The notes: a model not told the origin generated them from the sequence alone. A stretch of DNA of 64,000 bases from Opisthorchis felineus (GCA_004794785.1 SJOL01002951.1:95267-159266), one strand, 5' to 3'. Shown: positions 1 through 14,769, numbered from the stretch's first letter. Program-made: numbers and translations.

Positions 1-1105
1 ACAGGTTGTTTAATTAAGTCTAGCTAAGTGGCATTAAGACAGAAGTAAATTGCCAGACAGTTCTGGACACAATGTGAGGGGCTGTTGGTGGTAAGCGATG
101 TGGTCAACCATGATGATATTGGCTGGAATTAGATCGCCTAGCAAAATCATCGTAAATGTCCGCATGGGGTGCTGATAGTTAATATTTTTACGGTATCCAG
201 ATAATTGGTATTCCAGACACACTCATTCAAAAGGCAGCAAATGCTTACCAATAAACACACTCAAACTGGGCATCATAAACACTATTTTATACTGTATGTA
301 TTGAGCGCTGACAGTACCAACTGGGGAAGACAACAAGAACAACCCGAATAGATTGAAGATCGCCTCCTGTTGCTCAAAGTAAGGTTACACCGACGGTCTT
401 AGCGTAAATGACCCATATATAGCCAGAAGTTGTCTAAATTTCAAGTGGTGAAGCGTGCTGGACTGCATTCTTCAATTCCTACGAAGGCTTGCACCATGTA
501 TGTTCAGTTACGTAAAGCAACAACTAATACTCAGCCTATTGTCATTTTCTACGGTTATCAACTTGGGATTAGCTCAGCTCGTCATCGTCGTGTGTGAATC
601 CCAGCAAGTTGGTGTTCATGAAGTTGTCTTTCAAAATCTGCATACTGGCCTAACAAGAACATACAACTCAAAAAGACCGCAAACAATTGACAAATATTCA
701 AATTGTCAAGTAGGCAGAAGCGGATCTTTCAATATCTCCGTGACCTATGGGAAACCTGGGGTATATTTAATCGGAGGCTAGGTCAAATTGTTTTGAATAC
801 TGCTCAAGTAACTTGCGAATCTGACGATAGGATATGGGAATTGAGTTCGAGAGCTAGAGGGAATTTTTCGTTCCATCTTTCGATCCATTTACCTTACTGA
901 GATTTTTTCACACCCCATGGAGTCCGGATAATAATCGTAAGTATCTGTTAAGAATAAGTGGTTCCGAGGGAGCATAATTTCACCAGGTGATTGAAACTTC
1001 ATCCGAGAAGTTGTCACTCGATTAGCCAGTCAATACGTGACCACGATGTGGATTTCATGAATGAAGGGTGAGTGGTGCTGCATCCTGCCTAAGTGAGAGC
1101 TAATC
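1..1105. other. Unassigned stretch
   Basis: Open frames of up to 108 codons occur (455-781, plus), but none shows a recognisable motif. I see no gene, repeat pair or RNA. Confidence 0.5.
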
Positions 1106-1114
1106 ACACTGCTG

Positions 1115-1310
1115 TTCGATCGCCCGGAATCGACTGAATAAGCGTTGAACTATTGGCTGGAAGGTTACGGGTTGGAAACCCCCTGAATTTCGTGAGATGC
1201 GCACCGCTGACGATTCCCAATAAGGATGAAACAGCTGTACAGTGCTTCTCGGCCTTTCAGATTGGATGGGCCTCACTGACAGGACGAAATCCCAATTGAA
1301 AATCATCGAA
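1115..1310 (+). repeat. Dispersed repeat arm (copy of the palindrome family)
   Basis: The core at ~1185-1285 contains TTTCGTGAGATGCGCACC, CCCAATAAGGATGAAACAGC and then ACAGGACGAAAT. It matches the right arm of the palindrome at 18850-18947, although here no inverted partner arm is present. Its identity is unknown. Confidence 0.7.
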
Positions 1311-1314
1311 TCCT

Positions 1315-2220
1315 TTCACGCTGGCATCGAAAATGCCTATGATGGAAGTAGATAACATGTGTCCTTGGATGGATATGTCTGTAGATGGTTTCAAACAACT
1401 GAAATAAAATAACACACGGGTTTCAAATGAGTCTTCGGACTACGGTCCTATATCATCACATCACTATCAGGAGTACGGTCATTCCTTCGTGTAGAGCTCA
1501 CTTCTCGGAAGCATTTTTTGGGATTAACTTCTTCACAGAAGAAACCATCCCGCAGTCCCTTGTGATGGTACCTGCAGAAGAGGACAAGTGCATAACAAGA
1601 ATAATTATTAGCACTTCATTACTTCCCCAACCAAAAGCTCCTACCTTAATGTGCTGGCATAAATTGAGTGCCGCAATGATCCTGCGGTCTACTCTAGCTG
1701 GATCTTCATTCCGAAACGTTTAATCATCCCAGAAGGACCAAAACAGAATATCTGGGAAAGCAGCTGCGAGTTTCCTTACTGCGAACAGTTACAGTGTGAG
1801 ATAGTTCGAAGACGAATTCGTTCTGTTCTCCTTGATAGGGGTATGAAGGAAGGCCGTCAGCATGCCCATATTTATGGAAGCAGCAACGCTGCCTCTCCCT
1901 AAGAATAATGGCTTAGAAATGATCAGCCTAAGAACTGCGGATTCCGATTGCTCACTGGTTGACTATGACCATCAGTGAATTATCCAATGCAGTCTTAATA
2001 CATTCGAAACACAACAAGAGTCAGATGCGGCTCCAAACGCATCTGTTATGCGCAGTAACATCAGGAGTGAGATATCCATGCTTTATTCCATGCGCCGTTG
2101 GACTAGGCCAGGCCCCCGCAACAAAGCGGGTTGGACTAATGGGCCACTGGGTCCGAGCGGGATCTCCCAAGCAAACCGTACTACCCGCTGTCTTGCGGGT
2201 CAAACTTTTGACTCAAAGAC
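1315..2220. other. Unassigned stretch
   Basis: A 98-codon open frame (1427-1723, plus) has no recognisable features. The last 150 bp may be LINE 5' leader, judging by its position just before the recognisable LINE start. Confidence 0.4.
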
Positions 2221-2221
2221 T

Positions 2222-3730
2222 CGAATGGTGCACTGCGACAAACTCATCTGCCAGTTCCCTTATTATTTTCCCCATCCAAATGATCACCCAGAAACATAAA
2301 ACAAAATAATCCCAAATTAAACTTAAAAGATCTAATCGACATTGCGACTTCAATGCCCCTCAGACCGCGCAATAGGCATCTCTTGCTGAAACATTAATCC
2401 CTCTTTCTGTCTAGGTTTGTTGTGTTCTTGAAACACTCGTAAAAGCCCGCACCTCAAACCGCTTACCAGTGGCTCAATCTGGTAGGCGTGGCAGCAAACG
2501 TACTCCCTGGCACTATTCTGCGCAGGTCAATCAATTATCTGGAGAGACAGATTCGTGAGAATCAAGCTGGGTTTCGCTCTAGTCAATGATATGTCGGCTA
2601 TTCCTTTATACTGAAACAGGTGCCTGAACAGCGCCTAATTCATATGTCCAGAGTTGGTCGTTTTTCTTGATCTGAAAGCTGCTTTCGACTCTCTTGGTCG
2701 TCAGAGACTTTGGCGGTGCCTGACAAATGTGTCCCCTGTCAATGTATATCTCTTATAAGAGCATTGTATGCGAACTCCCGTGGGTGCTTATGGGTATGCA
2801 GCAGGATTCCGTCTGAGTTCACCACAGCCAGCGTCGTAAAACAGGACTGCTCTCTCTCTCGCCGTTTCTCTTCAAACTTGTTATTAACGTGTTGCTTGGA
2901 GCCTATCTGCTTGCACCTTAAACTCTGGGGATAGAAGTGCGCCCGGAACGTTTGCCGACAGATATTCAGTACTGAGACCATATTTCTTTCCTTGGTTCCG
3001 ATTCTTTAGAAATTTGATCTGTTTTATATAATCCGAGTGAGTCTGTCACATGGTTTGACATGAGCTTCACACGTGCAGTGTAAAGTGCAGTGTAAAGTGT
3101 AAAGGATGAAACCCAATCCTCACGCTTGAAAACCAGTTAAACGACGTAGCAGATAAATTTAGTCACCTGGGTAGGTAAAATTTTTGGTGACTTAGCTGTA
3201 GACGATATCATCTCTTGAACCAGGAAGGCCAGAGCAGCTTTTGCCGACCTCCGACACCTATGGCACCGGCATCATGCCAATATGTCCCTCAAGGTCAGTG
3301 TATACGCTGAAGTCAGTCGGTCCATACTGCTTTACGGACGAGAAACCTGGACTCTACTTGCACGGGATGTAAGAAAACTGCGATGTTTGACCATCGGTGT
3401 CTCAGGTAGACTGGTCAGGCCTGACGGGCACGTCAAGTGAACAGTGCCTAAATAAGATATGCGGTCTTAGGAAGAAGGAGCTCTTCCGCGATTGACGAGC
3501 TAATCAAACTTCATAGATTAGGCTGGTTAGGTCATTTACTTCAAATGTCAGAGAACCGTCCACCTCGAGTAACTTTTTGTCCAAGTGTGTTCTGATTAGA
3601 AACGACGGAGAGGCAGACAGCCTATAACCTGGCAACGATGTGTGGAACCATTAGCCAGAAAACTCAGTTGGGTTGACAGCTGTCACCTTCCTGAATGAAA
3701 ACCCGGGACTCAACTCATCAATGTTTAATG
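2222..3730 (+). mobile_element. Decayed APE-type LINE with internal deletion
   Basis: The first ~240 bp (from TCGAATGGTGCA) align with the start of the LINE at 53739. Then, at 2510-2950, frames read YLERQIRENQAGFR and ISLIRALYANSRG, reverse transcriptase motifs of the abundant trematode APE-RT LINE. From 3230 on come LLYGRETW, the LHRLGWLGHLLQMSENR block and a terminal W.DSCHLPE-like region. Most of the endonuclease and the YADD part of the RT are missing, and several frameshifts and stops interrupt it. The element is dead. Confidence 0.8.
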
Positions 3731-3734
3731 ACAC

Positions 3735-6700
3735 TGGCTCAATCACGAAAACCAGTGGTGCTTCTGCATCAGAGCTATCGGTTTCACTGCGTAGCTGTCC
3801 AGCTTCCTGTTTCTTCAGAAAAGTAGGATGATTCAACTTCAACTATCTGATTATGACATCGTCCCCAATGCCTGAATATTCTACCTTTACTCTCCAACTT
3901 TTCGGTGATCGAACCAATCTACCCTTGGGGGGCGGTGTGTAACTGATAAACTGAACTCAACTGAACTCTCTTAAACAGGCAACTATATTTTTAAGTATGT
4001 ATACATTCCTATAAAACATTGTTCATCTTCCGGAGTGCAGTTTCTGTAAGACAATGGCACTGTAGAACTCGATTGCCATTCATATTTTGGGCGCCCATGC
4101 CGATGCTCAGTATTCATTGCGTTCATAAAGATAAACAGAATTCCTCCATAATATGTTCAGCTATTTCGTTAAAACAGGATGATACATATTAAGGAATGAA
4201 AAGATTTCGGTAATATTCTTCGACTGTAGACAACTACACGGGTATGGAAATTGTGGCAGTAATTCGGCCTCTGAACAATTCCCTCCACTGTTCAATTTGA
4301 GGTCATCGTTTGTTGACCACTAGGCACCATCTTCATGGAACAATTATTAGGTTAAGAGTCTTACTCAAGACACAGTGGAAGTCACCATTCACAGTAGTTT
4401 TGTTTAGTTCCCGTTTGTCCGCCATTCCTTTGATTATCCTCTGGTATAACTCTTGCTGATAGTCTCTTTATGTACTTTCTACGTCTTCACTACCATTTCA
4501 CCGGTACCTTTCACTTGGACCCTCCCTTGCTTGTTGAACGTTAGTCAGTGGGGCTTGCGTAAGGTTTGGACCTCGAGGGTAACCTATCCTATACGCATGC
4601 ACCTAACTACATATGAACACAAATAAACACACATCTCATGTGTTATGTTAACCTTGCAGCTCCTGCGTGGAAAAACATGAATGGCATTTTGATTTTACTC
4701 TGATATCATCAGACCTGTCCTGCTTTGTCCTGTCCTGCCTCTCAGTTCTTCCGGTATTCCTGTTATCCCAAGTGTAGTAAAGAATATGCAGCCATGAATT
4801 AACACCCAAAATAGCTGTGATATTTCCAAAGTGGTTACTACAAATCTACCCGCACTGTGCCTTATGTGGATGGTGGTGCAGCTACAAAAAATCCAGCGGG
4901 CTTTTCCCTCATTCTGATCATTTTAAATAGTACCCCCAATAAAAACAGTCAACCATCTTGATTATCTTCCTTTTCTTAAAAAGAATGTTTTGACGATCTA
5001 GAAAACAGCACGGACGTTCTCATTTTCTCCCGTCCCGCAATTCAGCTCAGTGTTGCAATGGTTGATTGCTTTTTTATAGTCGGTCCTTTGGGAACAATGG
5101 TGGTCTAGCAAAACCTGGGTTACTATTCTACATCCGGTTCACAAACTGTATGGGCATGCTCGGTTGCAGACCGGATTACGTTGTTTACTTAAATCTGCCT
5201 ATCTGTAGAATGGTTCAATTATGAACCACTTTTCTGAATGTGGACCATCCCCACAACATCATGGACACCCAAGAATCATATGAGACAGTAGTATACTGTG
5301 ATTTTTTCGTCACCTTCAACTTAGAATGCTGAAATTTTCAGCGCACAGCACTCAGAACATCTGTCCACTGTGTTTGTGATTAATCCTGATTTCTTACGCC
5401 GAAAACTCCCTGGTTTTCATGTTTCGTGTTGAGAGGGCACGAAACGCTACTAAGATCACTTAGCAGATCTCACTGAAGAGCATTCGTGAGCTGCATTCAA
5501 CACGCTCGAGAACAACTGAACCCATTGGTGACCACAACCGAGGTGTTCTAGCGCGTGATTGGCATTTGCTTATAAGTTATGCCCTCGATATGAACAATGT
5601 AATGGTTCACTTGAGGCAGTCGAACAAGAACATGTGGATCCTCATCATCTTTGGTGGGTAGAGAAACCTCTTTTGCCTGCAGCGGTATCGGAATGAGCAA
5701 CGTAAGAAAAATTGTTTGACCGAAAATTCCGTTGAACATTTACTTAACCCGACCTTTGGATGCAGTACTAAGAAACCCTGTAGGGTAAGTCGTAAACCGA
5801 GGGCTGTAATGAACAGAAAACAAGTGCCTTGATTATGCAACAGGTAACTCGTTTCTGTTTGGGGGTCAGGGGCGCATAACAAGTGCCTCGTGGCCTTCCA
5901 CGTTTTAATAGCGCAAACGCGAGGACTCACCCTTGGTTGACTTGAGTGCACGTGAAGCACAGACTCAGGCCAGCTGAAGGTCATGCCTCATGGGATCGAA
6001 AAAATTGATTTTGAGTGCTGATGGAAAATTCAATCTGGACTGTCCAGACAGCTTGGTATACTTTTGACATGGAATGAGAAAAGAGGATAAAAGTCACGGT
6101 TGTTAAACTCATAGCTTTTGTTGCCTTGTTTTCAGATACCTTTTCTGTGGTAGGTAGACGCCATGTGATTAGACCTGAAAAAATTACGACCTCTTTTCAC
6201 ATCCAGACACTTAACGATCAACTCTTTGTTCTGCAAAGAATAAAATGCATAAAATGATCTTTCAACATGCAACCACTCAACCCGTACTAACTAGTAAACC
6301 GGTCATTATCTTCCTCCCGGATATCTGATTTTTGGACTCTGATGCACGCACATGTTGACATAAGCCTACTCAAAGCCGCGTGGAACATAAGGGAGAGGCT
6401 TGCTTGCAGCTGAGAGCCTCCGATACATGAGTGAAATGAAGACGAGGCGTAGATGCATGACAGAAATCGAGAACACAGCTTGTGAACAGTTAAGTGTGCA
6501 AAATCTTTATTTTTCATTGGTGAATAATAAGGGACTTCGATAGCCCAGAGGTGTCATCCTTTTTTACCTCCAACTTGGATTGCCCTTGATAGCCTTATGC
6601 ATTGCTTCAGCATGATGTGTGTAACCACGTGATGTGTAAGGGGTCCAGTTAATACCAAATAAAAATCAATCGTTCATTCAGTGAACAGGTACGTCACCAG

Positions 6701-8435
6701 TTGGACGGAGCACAGTAATAATAGTAGCAAGTAGTAGTACTAGTATTCGTAGTCTCTGATGAGCGCGGAGTGTTTGTGTGGAGTGAGAAGAAGCGGAATT
6801 ACGGCACCCGCTATCATCTCAGCCCTATGTGCCATCAGTTGTGGTGTTGACTTTTTGGTTCACATACTGATTGTTGAGGTTCCCGATACGGAGTCACGCG
6901 TAGGTTTGACGATCCCGGATATCAAAAAGAGGAATCGGGTTCGAAGGCCTAAGGTACTCTTCACACAGAAGCAGAACTACACAACATATTTTAATTGTCC
7001 ATAATTGTGACGTTAACACACGAGCAAGTCTGTCACTGGTCCGCACAGGGCAATGCGAGTGTCTGCAAACCAGGCAACGGTGAGCGGAATGTCAGCTCGA
7101 CAGTGTGGGTTGCGGTCGTTCCTTTTGAGGCCAGTCTCGTGATTCTGATTGTTGGTGCGACAATAAGGAGATCAGGACGGGGCAAATCGGGGCAGGCCCA
7201 AAAGACGAGGCATGAACATGCATGGGTAAGTAGGTCAGCTACGCACATTCGCATCATGCCACTATGCCTTGTTGGACTAGGCGGCCTTTGCAGTAAGATG
7301 GATGGCATGTACGGATGAGCGAAACAGTTGGAGACCAAAAGTACACGGGTTGAGTAAGCAAGTGATTCAATACCGCTGATCACTTCATATCGGGGAGTCT
7401 GCCTTCCTCAATCCAAGTTTTTCAACCGGGGCGGTCTAAGGTCACAGTGAGTGACTTGTGTTTGCCCACCATTCTTTGTTTCCCAAGTAAGTAAGACACA
7501 TGCACGTTTCATGGCGTTGAGCGCTCATTCTTGCCACTGGGTTTCACATCTGAACCTTCGTCGTCGCTCTGAGGGTCAAGCCCGACAGCACTGCTTACTC
7601 AAGTTCACCTTTCACTGGACTAAGTTGGTGCCGCGACACCGAATCACTGGCTGCAACATTTTTACAGTCGACTGACAGAACTCTAAAGATGAATATGCTT
7701 ACAATAAATCCTGAAGGTGTACTGTTCTAAGTGATCAATAGGGGACAGATTTTTTTCTATTACTCACTAAATGGGTCGCAGGAAAATGAGAACTCGGTTG
7801 AACACCCCTATAAGGCTGGGTTCTGCTGAGAAAGCATCCCTTCTTCTATCATCAGGAACCAGGCTGCGAAGCACGTCATAAGTCCTCCACCAGCAACTGA
7901 CACCTGAAGACCTTTAGATTCAGAGAAATTCAGTGGCATCACTCAGGGAGAAAGGTAACTTGGGGAAAACAAATCTCTGTACTCGGAGCTTCCAAGAAGT
8001 AGGAAGGAAGCTTGCATACGGTTCGGCTGTCTTGACCGCTGGAACAACCATCGTTCAACGTAAAGTCCACCTATGCCAAGTAAGGAGTTTGATGGGGAAG
8101 CTGCAGGACTTGGAGAAGTGAATCACTGTCAATCGGGCTACCTCACTGGACTAACTGAGACATGCCTGAAGGAAGATATCACTGACTGAGAAGTAGCACC
8201 CCCAGATTACCACTGCTACCATTGTGATCGAGGGTAGGAAAAAAGCAGAGGGTGTTACACTGTGAAGTAAACTTCTGATGGCCATCTCACACATGAGTAG
8301 AGCTCGTCAAGGTTTATCAAAAACGGTCACCTGCAGAATAGCTAAATCAGTAGTGTATTCCTACATCAATCGGAGCCGACCGAAGCTGATGAACTGTGTT
8401 CGTTGAGTGATGAATGGGGTCACTGTGCTAAAGAC
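3735..8435. other. Long unassigned stretch
   Basis: Open frames of up to 125 codons (5607-5984, minus; 7033-7383, minus) show no domain. A short imperfect TAG-rich tract lies near 6715-6760. I see no convincing gene or repeat. Confidence 0.4.
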
Positions 8436-8439
8436 GACA

Positions 8440-9335
8440 TGAAAAAGGCAGTGCTACTTTGTCCAACAAGCCCCTCCGTACATCTGGCACCAGAGTCCTT
8501 CAAACTACCGGAATGCGTGGAAACAGCTAACAATGACGAGTCCAACTACTCAGTGTCCAAAGTTACTCAGGTCCTGCAACACTTGATCAAACAGAAGTGA
8601 CGGGTCTTTCCCGCTGACGCTCTACCACCTGGCGACAGCTTTAGTTCCTACCTTTGCCGCTATTTTCAACAAATCAATGGAAACAAGCATTGTTCCATCA
8701 GCATAAATGAAGCTAGCATTAAACCGACCCTACCAGTTATCAATCGGTTGCCGGGAGTTTCATGGAGAAATGGGCAAAGATCCGACTGCAGTATTCCAAT
8801 GAAACTAACGCTCTGCAAACACTAGAGCAGTATTGATTTGTGTCTAACAGATTATATGTTACACACTTGCTGCTACCGTGCGAAACCTGCATCAGATCAG
8901 CAGATCAAGATTCTCAAGTGTATGCCGTATTCACAGATTTCAGCAAGATGTTCAATAGAGTGCACGACTCTTAAACCTGCTCCAGGGATAAAATTTTCCA
9001 CTAACCTTAATCTACTGGACAGCCGACTTCTTGCGGGGTCATCAAGGGTTAATTTAAACAGGGGGCCTTCTGGACGAATATGCGCTGAAAGCGAGTTGCC
9101 TCAGAGATTGATACTGGGGTACTCCCTGTTCAATCAACATGTGAACTGACTACCTCAGAAGACCGAGCAAAACTGCACAATGTTTGCTGATGTCTTGAAG
9201 ACTTTGAGTTGTATCCTGACGGCTGAGAATGATAATTGTCCGCAGAATAATATAGACAGAACTGGAGACTGGGCGGCGGAGGTCAGAATACCAATATTAG
9301 CACCGGCCCATAGATAGAAAACTGGGGGACACTTC
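8440..9335 (+). mobile_element. CR1/Jockey-like LINE reverse transcriptase fragment
   Basis: Scattered over three frames are SVSKVTQVLQHLIK, a segment equivalent to 'LA.ALVPTFA.IFN', then VYAVFTDFSKMFNRVHDS (the FxDFsKAFDrV block of non-LTR RTs), SRLLAGSSRVNLN and LPQRLILGYSLFN (the 'LPQGsvLGPlLFn' block). Further on, the frame around 9160-9300 resembles the region just after the YADD motif. Stops and shifts throughout show a dead copy. Both ends are undefined. Confidence 0.8.
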
Positions 9336-9339
9336 CACA

Positions 9340-11035
9340 AGTAATTGACTGGTACTATCAGCTTCTGAGGCTTGTGGCCTGGACATCTTTTTGCGTAGCG
9401 ATCTTAAGATGAAAGCGTACATTTCCATAACAGTGGTCAAAAGTTACTGAAGGTTATGGGCGCCCCGAATGTGAATTTACCTGCAGACCAAAGAAAATAT
9501 ACCGAGACTACTGAGGGTGTTATTCTGGCCAGTCTTGTAGTGCTGCTCACCCATATAAGAAGGTCGCGCTGAGAGCGCAAAAAATTTCGGTTGTGGAACC
9601 ATCTGTTAACAAGAAAAAGGCCACCACCAAGCGAGGATATAAATGTAAGCGTGAAAAGTTAAGGCTGCGAAAAAGTACCAGCGGTGTTCCAACTGTCCTC
9701 CAGGGCAATGAATATTTAGTACAGTCCCCTGGTGTTGTTGTTCTGGCATAGACGATTGTGGCTTTTAAGCACATTTGTGGGTTGACTCGCAGACATGGGA
9801 GTGCAAGCAAGAAATAGGATGGCCTTGAAGAGACACTTTCTCACTAGCCACCGCCACGTCGATGCTAATTTAGGATAGGGTTGACATAGATCTCCAAGTC
9901 ATCCACTCTCATCAATCTGAATGGAAACCTAAACAAACATGGATGTATCAGTAGCGTGTTATTTGCAGGTGGCTGTTAGCTGAATCAGTACTGATAGAAT
10001 GAAGATTTTTTTATCGAGTAGGGTGGCTTTTAAGTCAACACGGTTATAAGTTGTCCAAAGCGCAAACATTTTCTAAATGAAAAAAGGAACCACGGATTCA
10101 ACTTCAAAAGCTTTCGTAGTATAAAACGGAAGATCTCTGGATAAAAAGGATCTAACGAACCAGTTAAATTCAGCGCAAGGTCAGACTACCACGAGGATTT
10201 CGAACATCAGTAGTTTCATTTCAGAACGCTTCTCAAAACGATGGCTTTTCAGTTGGTTGCAAACTACTTCAATTCAGTTAAATCACAACCACAGCAAGTG
10301 TATGCGGGATTTGTGGGTTTCAGGGGTCCGTAGCGCTGTCTGATTGGAAAGTCCTAGTAAACGGGTCAGTTGACTGGTCACTGGTTGGGAGTTCTGGTCG
10401 TCAGGTCGTCGTCGTCGTATCGCTTGGTCGTGGACAAGTTTGCCACTTCAGGTAAGATAATCCAGGTGCATCCAGCTGTACCAACACAGGTGCAGAACTC
10501 CTTGAACAACAGTGATGTGAATATGAATGAAATCACAGTAAGTTGAATGTATCGCTCATCACACAGTAAGGTATTAATTCAGCAGCAGCGGAAACATTCA
10601 TCAGATATTCCGAGGGTAGATTAGTTGAATTATTCAGAATAAAAAACAGACGACTGCTGTCTTCTACAGGGATTTATATGCTGCTTTTAGAGAATACACA
10701 TTTGAATATCAGTAGTTCAGGGCATATAAATTAATCTTAAGATGTCCTAGTTCGCGACGCACCCTACTCTGTCACAGCGAACAAGTTAACGTCAATGTGA
10801 GACTGCCTTACGAATACGCAACGACCAACGTACACTATGTAATGCAGAAAACTACGCGATACCTATTCAGGCTGTCTGCCCCGTTGCTTACACTTGAATT
10901 TGCGAGGGCTAGGAAGATGAGGAGTATCCATCAAGCCTTTGGAGTTGGAAACATGGCTTTCTTTGGTAAACGGTGGTCTGACATTTCTGATGAGCTTTGT
11001 CTGCTACACAAGTGAATCGGAATCATTACGTATTT
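9340..11035. other. Unassigned stretch
   Basis: It contains a short GTC/GTCGTC run near 10400-10420. No coding motif is recognised. Confidence 0.4.
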
Positions 11036-11041
11036 CCAATG

Positions 11042-11152
11042 AAGGTTTTGTCTTGTAAGTGAAGCCAGTATATCCTGAAAAGCTGAGAAGCATTGTCAGC
11101 GTCTTCATCCTTGTTGAGAATAATTGGCACCTCACGAAACTCCATGGTGTTT
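11042..11152 (-). repeat. Dispersed repeat arm, minus orientation
   Basis: The reverse complement reads TTTCGTGAGGTGCC, AACAAGGATGAA, CTTTTCAGGATATACTGGCTT and ACAAGACAAAA. This is the same family as the arms at 1115, 18850 and 29700. Confidence 0.65.
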
Positions 11153-11154
11153 AG

Positions 11155-14100
11155 AACACTCGATCTCTCGCATGGTAGCTGAACACTTAACCGTTCGGCC
11201 ACGAGCGGCTGAAGAGCTGAGTAGCCCTTTCTTAGACAGGATATAGCGCCGCCGGTCCTTCAATCACGGAATCCACATCACGTAGTCACGAGCTGACTGA
11301 CTCATCGAGTGACGAAATCTCACAAAAAAGATCCACTCATTACCTATTATTCGCCTATAGACCGTTTCATTAATAAGATGCTGCAACTGTTTAACGCCTA
11401 CTATACTACGGAGACATCGGTGGTCGAACATCTCAGATGTTTGAGGTCATCAGATCGGATAGGCCAAGTTTCGCGAAACAGGGTTGCTGTCTCGGTAGTT
11501 CTGTAGATATACTCCTTTAGCCTAATTGATGTTCGTTGCTGACGCTAAGTATGACGCATATTGGCAAATATTGCTTGTGTCTTAGGGATGCAGCGTTGAC
11601 TTCATCCGTCGCAGTGCAGTCACAACTTGTACGACTGTCCGAATAAATAACTCTAGCAATAAAACCAAGTCCCTCATTCTGAAGTTGCGAAGACATAAAT
11701 GAGAGTGGTGTGTGCATGCACCATGCACTTCGAAGGTTCAGTCTGAAATCAGGGAACCACTTCGAATATTCCATTTGGAATACTTTGTGCGGACGCATGA
11801 TTGTCAACCAACACGTACAACGTCTTCAGATATTATAATTCAACGTCAAATATGACTTTCCTACCCAGATTCACGGTCCGATGGAGAATACACTCCATGA
11901 TGTTGTCAATGACCAAAGTGGACAAAAAGGGAGAGGGGACAACTTTGGTTACTTCATTAGCTGTGAGGAAACTCGTGGGTAGACAAAGAAAGCGCGCACG
12001 GGATAACAAACCGCAGCATGCAACGAGACTGGATAGGTGTACAAAATCGATATTAGGGCAAGGTAAGATTTGGAGACGAGGGGTACTGAGGTCGCAGCAT
12101 TACGTGCGAGATGTGAAAACGGGAGGGATAAAGAATGTTGCGTTTGACACAGTGAGCTCAAGGACGGGAATGGGTTTGCGGTCTTCTCATGCGTTGCGCT
12201 TACCAAGGTAGGGCTAAACTGAAAACAGACTCTTTCTGAATGCACAAAGTCCGTTTGAAGCTTCTGACAGGAACGGACTCTGCCCAACGCAAAGGTGAGT
12301 TCTTACTGGAATGACAAATAATTCAGAATCAGGTGCGCCACTGCAAGTGGCCGAGTTCAAATGTGTTTGCTAGTGAGCGATCACGTTACGCTATCAGTTG
12401 GCCGGAATAATAAACTGGGTAGGTGTTCACATATCTGAACAGACAGATGCCCCTGTGAGCTTCCTACTTACGCGTTTCTATATGTACCGTCGCCAATCAA
12501 ATTCTTCGCTACCGTTGCGTCGTGAAACAACGCACTTATTTAGGAAATATAATGATTCACGAATCAACCCGTATGGCCTTTTGCAATTCATATATCACTA
12601 CAACGTGACCGCTCCAACCAAAGCAGTTGCGTTCAACAACTCATCAAATACATTTGTACTGTATATGGTACACAATTCGGCTTCAGCTAAGTTTCCTTAC
12701 TCGACGAGTTGGTTCCAAATACAGCCATTATAACGCAAGTCATTTTTTAAATGAACTAAACAACCACCCGACAGACATCGTCCAATGTGCCATAACGGCA
12801 ATTCAGGTGTCACAACTTCAGTATAGCTTCGAAGGGGTCTGGAAACAGTCGGACACCCTAAACTTCTTCCTCAACATTTGATAGTTGTTCTTGAACTGTC
12901 TGTGGCAATTTCATTGCAACATTTCTCACTCTCAGCCGAACTTCCCCAGATTTCCTTTCCACAGTTACAGAAAGCAAAGATGGGGTTACGTCTTCTTCGG
13001 TTTTTAAGTCCAGCTGACAGTGGTTTGTCTTCAGGTCAGACAGAAATAATTTCGAAAAGCATTTCTGGTTTATACGGTGAGAAACCCATGGATGTCACTT
13101 ATGGTACATAGAAGTGGAACGACACTTTGCCACTGCTCGGCCACCTAACAAGAACGAAGTCGTAGAAATCAGAATGTTACAGTAGTGAAACTGATGGCCC
13201 TTTGGTGCATGCTGTTGGATGACGACTTGTTTTATAGTGCAATGAATAGTCAGTTCTACCTCAGATATTGTTTCTGTCTGCGGTGTGGTACAGAAGCATA
13301 GGATTCATTAAACTTAGGAGCATCCTGGTTCATCTTACTCATCAGATGTTCTTGCATTCCACCAACCATTGCACACAGAGGTTACCTCCACTGAAATTTA
13401 TTGATTTCTACTTTTCCAAGAGGATGGCTTCTCGGGCTGAGTTCTGTGAATACTGTGAAAAGATGAAGGCTTGATTTAATTCAAAATCACTTCTACACAT
13501 CCTCAGAGGTTGTGAATGCCAGTAGCTTATACAGGGTTCATCAGAAACGTGTGACTGCACGCGGGGACTTAACAAAGGATATATTTGGGCCGATATTCTT
13601 CAAAATATGCTCACAGCATACAACCCTTGATGAAGCTTTTGTCAGCTACTCGACAAGCTATGCACAGTAGTCCTTTACTTCTGATTTAGAGACTCTTTTT
13701 GTGCACTTTGCGTGGGCAGCAGAACGGATGGTACAGGACTGACCGGGAGTACTAAAGATCATTTTGCAAGTTTGCCGATTCACCTTAAGTTTCTTTAGTT
13801 AGCTGCTATATACAGACGTATTGAGACCAGGTAAGGCATTGTGAGCAGTTTCCAAGCATATGGGTCTTGTTATTTCTTCGAGGGAGAGACAGTTTGGAAC
13901 TGGCATCATTTTTTATGATATGATTTTTCCTGAGGATTGCTGTTTGTGACTTAGCACAATGTTGTAGTTAACTAGACTGTGTATCCTCAGTGGCTGGTTC
14001 TTGATCAAGGACTTTATTGTGTTGTAGAACCAAGGCATCATGAAGACGGAAGGGATTTAATTTTGAGAGAAATAAAATAAAGAATATAGGATAAAAACGA

Positions 14101-14765
14101 AAATCAAATGATGTTATTTCCGGGTTGCACATCTACCAAACACAACATAAAGTGTAGCGATTCGAACAATATAATATGAATCTGCGATTGGTAGAAAATT
14201 TCACGTAGCTTCATTGCAAGCTTTGTCTCGATTCCAGTAAGTGTACTTCATTTTGGTACAGCAAACGTCTAAGTTTCTAGTGTTAAGTTAAAACTTGCTG
14301 TCCGTGTCATTGTCCGGCCGATTCCACTTCACCCATTTAGGTAAAACGCTGGAAATTTACACATGTCCTAAACGGGTACACTTTGATATGGGCGCTGATA
14401 AAAACCAAGAACTCTGGTGGAACGGGCGTCCTCAGTTAACCAGACATTTATGAGGTTATCTGTACAACTAGACATGGATGGAGGTGAATTTGTGAAACCT
14501 AGTGTGGCCCAGTGTAAGGCCTAGTTATCATAGGTTGATAAGTTTGCATGTTACTCCATGGTTTGATAATGTTTATCAGGTTTGGTTTACTGAGACGAAA
14601 TCTACAGTGGAACGTAGCCACGGCCGGGCTTGGTGTGCATGATCAGAATAGTGTGGTCTGTAGTCTGATGTGGAAACTATATGGAGGCTTGTAAACACTC
14701 TTATCAATGAGCGTGGACACATTCAAACAGTTCGAGCAGTGGTAGCGAAATTCCGTACGCTGTCA
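11155..14765. other. Unassigned stretch
   Basis: Overlapping frames near 11801-12287 (136 codons plus, 112 minus) and 12398-13111 lack any recognisable family. I see no convincing gene. Confidence 0.4.
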
Positions 14766-14769
14766 AAGA

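Noticed and set aside
5607..7383. Minus-strand frames of 116-125 codons as genes
   Set aside because: No motifs, no conservation cues, and composition like the surrounding non-coding DNA.
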